NCBI GenBank assembly: GCA_963575745.1
Contig: CAUYUJ010001703.1
Location: 1 to 35,000 of the forward strand
Length of the DNA: 35,000 bases
Reading direction: 5' to 3'
Origin: Prorocentrum cordatum
Lineage: Eukaryota > Sar > Dinophyceae > Prorocentrales > Prorocentraceae
The number at the start of each line of letters is the position of its first letter. The stretch's first letter is position 1. The notes beneath the pieces were generated by a model. The model worked only from the letters and a program-made list of their open reading frames with translations. It ran no database searches and was not told the DNA's origin. Shown here piece by piece: positions 29,585 to 35,000 of the stretch. The position numbers were made by a program, and so were the translations under genes.

Positions 29585-29825
29585 CGTCGGCGCTGCGACT
29601 CGAGCTGGCGGTCGTCCTTCGGACCCGCAGAAACATCTGCTGAGCTCGATGAGCTAGGGGAACTACAGGAAAGAAGTGCAGGAAACGGAGGCCGGTCATG
29701 CACTCGCCGATACCTCGTTGCTCTGTCATCGTCTTTGCTGTTGCATGATCCTTATCTGGCCTGCCGGCGCCGCGGCTCGAGCTGGCGGTCGCCCTTCGGG
29801 CCCGCGGGAACATCTTCTGAGACAA
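29585..29825 (+). repeat. 177-bp tandem duplication
   Basis: The block GGCGC.GCG.CTCGAGCTGGCGGTCG to AACATCT.CTGAG occurs at about 29589 and 29766. The 177-bp offset is a multiple of 3, so one plus frame shows the duplicated peptide SSWRS(S/P)FGPA.TS.E. Confidence 0.85.
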
Positions 29826-29850
29826 GTGGACGCCGCCGCCTTACTTGCAG

Positions 29851-30091
29851 GCAGCGCATTGCATTCGCGGACAGCAGCATGGCAGACCGCAGTGAGATCC
29901 TCAGTCGCGTGGTGTTGCCAAGCCTGGTGGAGACGCGCGTGATCGACCTGAAGTCCCAATCGCGCGTGCACTGTACCTGCGTGGCGTTCAGGCACGCGCG
30001 TGATGCTGCTCGCTCCGCGTTCAACCAGTACGTCGCCAGTGCAACTTTGGACGATGGACAACCGATTGATGATACGCGACCCCGGCCTTGA
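29851..30091 (+). CDS. Possible exon with F-box-like segment (weak)
   Basis: A strong-looking acceptor, CGCCTTACTTGCAG|GCAGCG, lies at 29850. It is followed by a plus frame with a Met at 29879 and about 70 residues of normal composition (MADRSEILSRVVLPSLVETR, then VHCTCVAFRHA). The pattern of LP, a hydrophobic run, DL and a Cys/Phe-Arg-containing helix loosely resembles an F-box, but I cannot confirm it. The frame ends at a TGA at 30089-30091. Another protein-like plus frame (30069-30290, containing MCGKEAEKLAGELRLARSLH) overlaps it, so there may be an unrecognised intron or a sequence error. Confidence 0.3.
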
Positions 30092-30292
30092 GTTTCTTTC
30101 CCGCGGGCCGCCCGCAGACCTGGCGGCGCGCCTGCGAGCGTTCAGCTCCCGCGCTGAAATGTGCGGGAAGGAGGCGGAGAAGCTAGCGGGCGAGCTACGC
30201 CTCGCTCGTTCCTTGCACTCTAAACAAGTTTTATCATGTGGAACTCTGCGACGACATGGCGCAGGCAGCGCTGCGGGTTTAGCTCGCACTTG

Positions 30293-30700
30293 AAAAACGC
30301 GGCAGTCTTCTGTCTCCTCCCGCCACTTCCATCGTCGTCCTATTCCCCGCCTCACCTTCTCCATGCATGCTGCTGCTTCCGCGATGGCCATTCGCCCCCC
30401 CCGCCGTCCATTCCATCCCTCTCCTACCCCTCGTTCCCGTACCCGTTCTTCTTCGATCCTGGGGCCTCAATCCTCGTTCTTTCGATCGTCGTCCTGTGAA
30501 TCGTGCAACGCATGCGCATCCCATGTAGCTTGCACAGCAAATCGCCGCGTCTACACTGTCGCTGTTCCTGCTAATGTTGGCATACTCCTCTTGCCATTTG
30601 ATGCACGTAGGTTGGGTACGTCGCAGGGTAATTTCTTTTTGGGCCGTACCCTCCTGCCGTCATGCCGTTGTCGATTCGAAGGGAAGCCCCTTCCCTTTGA
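30293..30700. other. Pyrimidine-rich low-copy stretch
   Basis: Many TCC, CTTCC and CCTC words lie on the plus strand, especially at 30310-30480. No supported gene. Confidence 0.5.
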
Positions 30701-30704
30701 TCCC

Positions 30705-30765
30705 TTCCCCAGGGGGGGGGGGTTCCCGGGGGGAGTGGGGGGTGGGGTGGGGGGGCAGATTCGTT
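30705..30765 (+). repeat. G-run cluster (possible G-quadruplex)
   Basis: Six G runs of 4-10 bases fall within about 55 bp, enough to form a quadruplex on the plus strand. Confidence 0.75.
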
Positions 30766-30799
30766 TTTCCTCGGGCGGCCTCGAAACCTCGAAAACACT

Positions 30800-30965
30800 C
30801 CAAATGAGGTCCGAATGCCCAAGATGGCCCCCGAGACGGCCCAAGAGTGCCCCGAGTCGCCCAAATATCGGCCGAAGACGCCCAAGATAGCCCCAAGACC
30901 GTCCAAGAAGCCTCCAAGACGTCCCAGGCCCCCTCCAACAGCACCCCCAAGAAGGGCCCAAGAGG
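30800..30965 (-). repeat. CTTGGGG-type degenerate repeats, inverted field
   Basis: The plus strand reads CCCAAGATGGCCCC, GGCCCAAGAG and GCCCAAGATAGCCCC, the reverse complement of the family at 2840-3440. Confidence 0.75.
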
Positions 30966-31025
30966 CCACACTCATTACTTTTCCATCGGAAACTTACATT
31001 TCTAGCATATACGACGTTTCGGCCT

Positions 31026-31138
31026 TCACGGCGTCACAGACAGCTTCGTCTTCAGGGTCGGCGGCACCGGCCGTAAGGCCTTCGCAATCTGCTCCAAAAA
31101 CATGTCGCGCAACACATGACGGGTTCGTTGATATTTCT
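31026..31138 (-). CDS. Probable terminal exon of a minus-strand gene, unknown
   Basis: On the minus strand a classical acceptor with a long pyrimidine tract (TTGCTTCTCCCTTCCACCAG at 31158-31139) precedes a frame of about 37 residues. The frame contains KYQRTRHVLRDMFLEQIAKA and VPPTLKTKLSVTP and ends in TGA at 31026-31028. The peptide is basic, with no low complexity. TCTAAAAC or CTTATG upstream could serve as branch point. The 36-base match to 28543-28578 lies inside this exon and reads RHVLRDMFLEQ in both. No family is recognised. Upstream exons were not identified. Confidence 0.45.
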
Positions 31139-31169
31139 CTGGTGGAAGGGAGAAGCAACAGCATAAGCA

Positions 31170-31690
31170 ATGTTTTAGAAGTCCGCGCGGATCTCCGAAA
31201 CTCTATATGTATGTTGTCTTCCATTCTTCGGCCAAAAGTCGGGGCGCATCGCCGCTGCTTGACGAAGGCCAGCATATGACCATGAGTATGGATACGAAGG
31301 AGCGAATGGGGCTTTTCTGACCACGGCGGGCCTAGGCCACAAGGAGGTTCCACGACACGAATCTGCAGAACGGCCCGAAAACCCGAGCCACTGCTGAGCC
31401 CAAAGCGGTCCTTGTTTGAGCGTCTTCACCATCTCACCATATCCACTGCCGATGGGTCGCGTTCCGAAGACTCGGGGGGGACTCCAAATCTATTGCACCA
31501 CCCCCTTTCCGCTGGACCCCCCTTAGTCGGGATCCACTAAAAGGGGGGGTGCCCCTGAGGGGGGGCACGAATTCGATCCGTTGGTGCATCCAACTCCCGC
31601 AAGCAAGTGGCCCCGCATGCCCAACCTCTCGGCAACTATCGGGAGCCACTGGCGGCTGGGCGGGCATCTGTTCTGGGCTGCCCGGTGCAA
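31170..31690. other. Low-copy stretch upstream of the terminal exon
   Basis: Presumably intron or further coding sequence of the minus-strand gene. Minus frames of 77-85 codons exist but have no clear boundaries. A G-run palindrome (CCCCCTTAGTCGG and AAAAGGGGGGG) lies at 31527-31565. Confidence 0.35.
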
Positions 31691-31705
31691 CAACCGATCG
31701 AACTC

Positions 31706-31875
31706 ACACACGCACACACAACACACAACACACAACACGCACAACACATCACACACACACACACACACACACTGCACACGCCACACACACACACACCGTA
31801 CAACACAAACACAAACACAAACACACACAAGCACAAACACATAAACACACAAACGCGCACAAACACACACATGAC
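31706..31875 (+). repeat. Imperfect CA microsatellite
   Basis: CA/ACACAA repeats with CGCACA and AAACAC interruptions. Cys/Val frames in reverse are artefacts. Confidence 0.95.
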
Positions 31876-32035
31876 TGCTGTGATGGCGATGGTGAGGACG
31901 ACTTGCATGGCCCAAGATGGCCTCCGACATACATCCAAGAGGCCGAGATAGATAGCTTCTGACGTTCCACCAAAGAGGCCCCGAGGTCCCCTGAGGGGTC
32001 CACCAGACGATTATTTGGGCTGTCGAGTGGCAAAA

Positions 32036-33025
32036 CCTTGCAGAAGCCTCTCAGAAGCCTCTCAGAAACCCATTAGAAACCTCGCAGAAGCCTCTCAGAA
32101 GCCTCTCAGAAGACCTCGCAGAAGCCTCACAGAAATCTCGCAGAAGCCTCGCGGAAGCCTCGCAGAAGCCTTTTTTCATAAGCCTCTCAGAAGCCTCGCA
32201 GAAGCCTCGCAGAAGCCGCTCAGAAGCCTCGCAGAAGCCTCGCAGAAGCCTCGCAGAAGCCTCGCGGAAGCCTCGCAGAGGCCTCGCAGAAGCCTCTCAA
32301 AAGCCTCTCAAAAGCCTTGCAGAAGCCTCTCACAAGCCTCTCAAAAGCCTCTCAGACTGGCCATCGCTCAGACGTCCATTCCTTGTGTTTTTGTCGATTT
32401 CGTGCGTTGTTTTTTCGCCAAGTGATCAAGGATACTCCTCGATGGTCCTCGCCGAAGGAAAAATGGCACGTCCGAGCGATGCCAAGCAGAAGCCTCTCAG
32501 AGGACTCCCTGGCCTCAGAGAAGCCTTTCAGAGGCCTCAGAGAAGCCTTTCAGAAGCCTCAGAGAAGCCTTTCACAGACCTCAGAGAAGCCTTTCAGAAG
32601 CCTCAGAGGAGCCTTTCAGATGCCTCAGAGAAGCCTCGCAGAGACCTCAGAGAAGCCTTTCAGAGGCCCCAGAGAAGCCTTTTTCAGAGACCTCTCATGA
32701 GCGCTTTCAGAGGCCTCTCAGAAGCCTCAGAAAAGCTTCGCAGAAGCCTCAGAGAAGCCTTTCAGAGGCCTCTCAGAAGCCTCAGAGAAAACTTTCAGAG
32801 GCCTCTCAGAAGCCTCTCAGAAGCCTCGCAGAGGCCTCGCAGAGGCCTCTCAGAAGCCTCGCAGAGGCTTCGCAGAGGCCTCTCAAAAGCCTCGCAGAGG
32901 CCTCGCAGAGGCCTCGCAGAGGCCTCGCAGAGGCCTCGCAGAAGCCTCGCAGAGGCTTCGCAGAGGCCGCTCAGAAGCCTCAGAGAGGCTTCGCAGAGGT
33001 CTCAGAGAAGCCTTTTCAGGGGACT
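32036..33025 (+). repeat. 11-bp GCAGAAGCCTC minisatellite, two blocks
   Basis: Variants of GCAGAAGCCTC and TCAGAAGCCTC fill 32036-32358 and 32485-33025, with a unique insert at 32360-32484. Because 11 is not a multiple of 3, three units make a 33-bp, 11-residue repeat. All three plus frames show the same peptide cycle (RSLAEASQKPR-like). The consensus has no stop in any of six frames, which explains open frames of 136 and 227 codons. Coding status is undecided; I treat it as a repeat. Confidence 0.93.
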
Positions 33026-33092
33026 CAGCAGGAGCTCTGGGATCGGTTGCAATCCGGTGTTCTCCTGACAGGTTTGTATAGGAATCCCTTAG

Positions 33093-33170
33093 GTTGCGAT
33101 GAGTTCGTTTCCAGTGGTTGCAATCAGACCGAAGTGGTTTACGATCGGTTCGAAGTGGTTGTGATCGGTC
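33093..33170 (-). repeat. 20-bp palindromic units, second locus
   Basis: AGTGGTTGCAATCAGACCGA, AGTGGTTTACGATCGGTTCG and AGTGGTTGTGATCGGTC are inverted copies of the units at 26630-26710. Confidence 0.85.
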
Positions 33171-33180
33171 TTATTCCCCC

Positions 33181-33210
33181 CCTCCAAGCGACCATAGAAC
33201 GCGTTCTTTT
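33181..33210 (+). mobile_element. Solo right end of the R1/R2 repeat
   Basis: CCTCCAAGCGACCATAGAAC and CGCGTTCTTTT match the right terminus of R1 (11443-11470). No R body precedes it. Instead the 20-bp units that follow R2 lie directly upstream. Confidence 0.7.
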
Positions 33211-33235
33211 GTATGTCCGGGGCCTGCCCACGGGA

Positions 33236-33290
33236 GGCCCAAGCTTAGGAACGGCTGTAGGTTCCAAGCTTGGGCCTAAGCTTGGGCAAA
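33236..33290. repeat. Inverted repeats of GCCCAAGCTTAGG
   Basis: GCCCAAGCTTAGG (33238) and CCTAAGCTTGGGC (about 33277) can pair. A second CCAAGCTTGGGC lies between them, giving two alternative hairpins. Confidence 0.75.
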
Positions 33291-33584
33291 AGAACGACCA
33301 CCCTCATCTTGAACCATGCATGTCTGGGCTACCTCGCCACAGATCAGGCCACAGAGGGCCGTTCGAGACGTTTCTGTCGTCCTCTGAACGCTCCCGACGC
33401 CCAAGACCATGAAGAGCATCCAGGGGCAGTGAAGCTTGAAACGCACTGAACGCAAGCCTGCCGCGTCATGTTGCCCCCAACGTTCCACATATCTGTTGTC
33501 TGTCGCGCCTCCGCCTCACCACCTCTTTCAGACACATCCTCTTTCACGCGGGGACACTCTTGTACTCGAGTCCACAGACGGCTT

Positions 33585-33665
33585 TCCTCCACCTCCTCCT
33601 CTTCCACATCCTCCTCTTCCTCTTTCTCCTCCTCCTTTTTTCCTTTTCCTCCTCCTCCTCCGCCT
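33585..33665 (+). repeat. CCT/TCC pyrimidine tract
   Basis: Short imperfect CCT tract. Minus frames are poly-Glu/Gly here. Confidence 0.9.
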
Positions 33666-33790
33666 CTGCCCTCCCTTTCAAAACTAGTTAATCTGAACAT
33701 GTTTCTCGTCTACCCTTGCAAATGAAACAAATTGTCTACCCCCCCACGCCTGCTGTTTTTCCGTACACTGGATTTCACGCTGCTGTTGTC

Positions 33791-34240
33791 TCACTCCGTT
33801 TTTACATTTCCGATTGTACTCGGTGCCTGAAGATGGTGATCCCGCTGCAACGTTAGCCTGATTTTCGGATCGGCGGCTTGTTCCCATCGTTCGGAAAGGC
33901 GCTTTCGTCCCAGCGCGGGCCACTTTTCTGGATTTGAATTTAGCTTCATTGTGGTCCCCCCTGCATTCCCTCCTCCGCCTTCCCTGGTTCCTCCTCTTCC
34001 ACCAGGTCCTTCTATTACATGTCCTGCTGCTGCTGTTGTTCTTCTCGCCCCTGCGACAACGCTTCGGACTCCGAATATTTGTTCATCGTGGCCACCTCCC
34101 TCAATTCCCCTCCTCCATTCCTTCATGGCGTGGACACCCAGAAGTCTAAACCCCTTGCCACAGACTGGCTTTCCATCTGGAGTCGTTCCTTGCACAGGAT
34201 GGCAAACATAGCAAAAAGCCTCCTGCCGTGTTTCTTCCAT
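33791..34240 (-). CDS. Candidate small protein, unknown function
   Basis: A minus-strand frame from ATG at 34240 to TGA at 33791 encodes 149 residues. The ATG context (GGGCCATGG) fits a strong eukaryotic start. The N-terminus has three Cys (FCYVCHP and KPVCGKG) that could belong to a metal site, but the fourth ligand is not evident. The middle is Gly-rich and overlaps GGA-type DNA. The C-terminus is basic and protein-like (KWPALGRKRLSERWEQAADP). A second minus frame (33684-33923) overlaps the end, so an intron or a different frame is possible. No family recognised. Confidence 0.35.
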   Translation of the reverse strand: MEETRQEAFCYVCHPVQGTTPDGKPVCGKGFRLLGVHAMKEWRRGIEGGGHDEQIFGVRSVVAGARRTTAAAGHVIEGPGGRGGTREGGGGNAGGTTMKLNSNPEKWPALGRKRLSERWEQAADPKIRLTLQRDHHLQAPSTIGNVKTE

Positions 34241-34294
34241 GGCCCGAAAAGGTCTGGAGCGGCAGCACCATACTCCATCATTAGAACAACTCAC

Positions 34295-34612
34295 ACAAGC
34301 TGTTGGTCAAACGCGTGGCGCATCATTGCGCGCCACATCGCACGCACAGTGGACATAATGCATCTCCCGCACATGGCATCAGTGGGCGCTATGAATTGCT
34401 AGTCGGCGCTATGTGAACGTTTTCGGCGCTACTGGACGCCCTTTTGCGCCATTCAGCGGCGCTCGCAGATATATGCAGAACACCCAAGACAAGCGGGAAC
34501 TTCCTCGATTTACTATCCGAGCGAAGGCATTCTGCCCACGCGAATCCATTTCAGATCGTGCGCGCGTTGGCTGTTTCGGGGCAGGCGAACGCAGTCGCGT
34601 CTTATGTATCTA
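34295..34612. other. Low-copy stretch with GGCGCTA words
   Basis: Five GGCGCTA/GCGCCATT-type words lie at 34384-34460 and resemble 18240-18350. No supported gene. Confidence 0.4.
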
Positions 34613-34619
34613 CAAGTGT

Positions 34620-34800
34620 TGTTCCGGCCCGGCGGGGGGGGCCCAGCGGGGCCCGGCAATGGGGGGGGGGGCCCACGCGCCCGTGCGGGGCCCCATGGGG
34701 GGAGCCCTCGAGCCACCCCGCGGGGATCCCGCGGTGTCGCGGGGGCCCGCGGGGTCGTGGGAGCTCGCCGCCGCGGCGCCCGAGGGTGGCGTTAGTCCTG
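34620..34800 (+). repeat. G-run and GGGGCCC-rich segment
   Basis: G runs up to 11 bases and GGGGCCC palindromes. The open frames on both strands (Gly/Pro/Arg/Ala) reflect composition. Confidence 0.75.
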
Positions 34801-34835
34801 GCGCCGCGGAAATGCAGTGTGGATGAATAAGACAT

Positions 34836-34998
34836 CGGCGCCTGCGGCTGGGTCTTCCATCGCATTTCCCGTTCGGTGTTCCTGGTGATCCGTCCAGGGG
34901 GCCCGCTGCCCGTCGCCGCGCGGCCTAGGGGTGCGCTGGTCTTGGTTGCGCATAGATGCAGCCACGCTGAAAATTGAAGAAAGGCGCCTGTGGCTGGC
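34836..34998. repeat. Two copies of GGCGCCTG(C/T)GGCTGG
   Basis: CGGCGCCTGCGGCTGG at 34836 and AGGCGCCTGTGGCTGG at 34982 are members of the dispersed motif seen at 3541, 3581, 6611, 6732, 6833 and 11263. Confidence 0.75.
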
Positions 34999-35000
34999 TT

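Overview
This window looks like repeat-saturated nuclear DNA of a eukaryotic protist. A dinoflagellate is the best guess, at about 60% confidence. The reasons are high GC, enormous micro- and minisatellite content, very low gene density, a Ser/Thr-rich low-complexity protein split over exons, and splice acceptors of the AG|G type described for dinoflagellate introns. Most of the better-supported coding candidates lie on the minus strand, in line with the unidirectional gene blocks known in that group. No spliced-leader relict, rRNA, tRNA, bacterial operon, phage module or CRISPR array was found. Other repeat-rich algae, such as haptophytes, are not excluded.

Layout. 1-2830: GT satellite, degenerate ~80-bp repeats, two nested foldback elements and a GGA tract. 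2830-7610: a large composite of inverted modules (a 40-base motif, a GCCGCAGGCGCC motif, a TGGGTCGCGGG array, then CAA repeats) enclosing a GTC tract, two nested tandem arrays and a ~185-bp foldback. 7610-9860: CTTGGGG-type degenerate repeats and purine-rich units. 10061-11470: composite repeat R1, apparently bounded by terminal inverted repeats and filled with a CCA array. 11800-13430: low-copy DNA. 13430-13870: a 73-bp satellite.

13945-19058 (minus strand) holds at least three exons of one Ser/Thr-rich, mucin-like gene. The exons join in frame, and the largest contains a 111-bp (37-residue) tandem repeat. 19490-21680: two related blocks, each led by the same ~105-bp direct repeat. 22900-25117 (minus): a candidate two-exon gene and hydrophobic frames. 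25121-26625: R2, a second copy of the composite repeat. 26630-29420: 20-bp palindromic units, GGA and CCT tracts and a ~101-bp satellite with two-unit higher-order structure. 29540-31140: small coding candidates, including a terminal exon at 31026-31138 that shares 36 identical bases with 28543-28578. 32030-33030: an 11-bp minisatellite open in all six frames. 33181-33210: an apparent solo right end of the R element. 33791-34240: another minus-strand coding candidate.

No pathway can be assembled from these genes. The informative content is the repeat architecture (foldback families and R1/R2) and the exon structure of the Ser/Thr-rich gene. All gene calls rest on reading frame, composition and splice-site inspection only; no homology search was possible.
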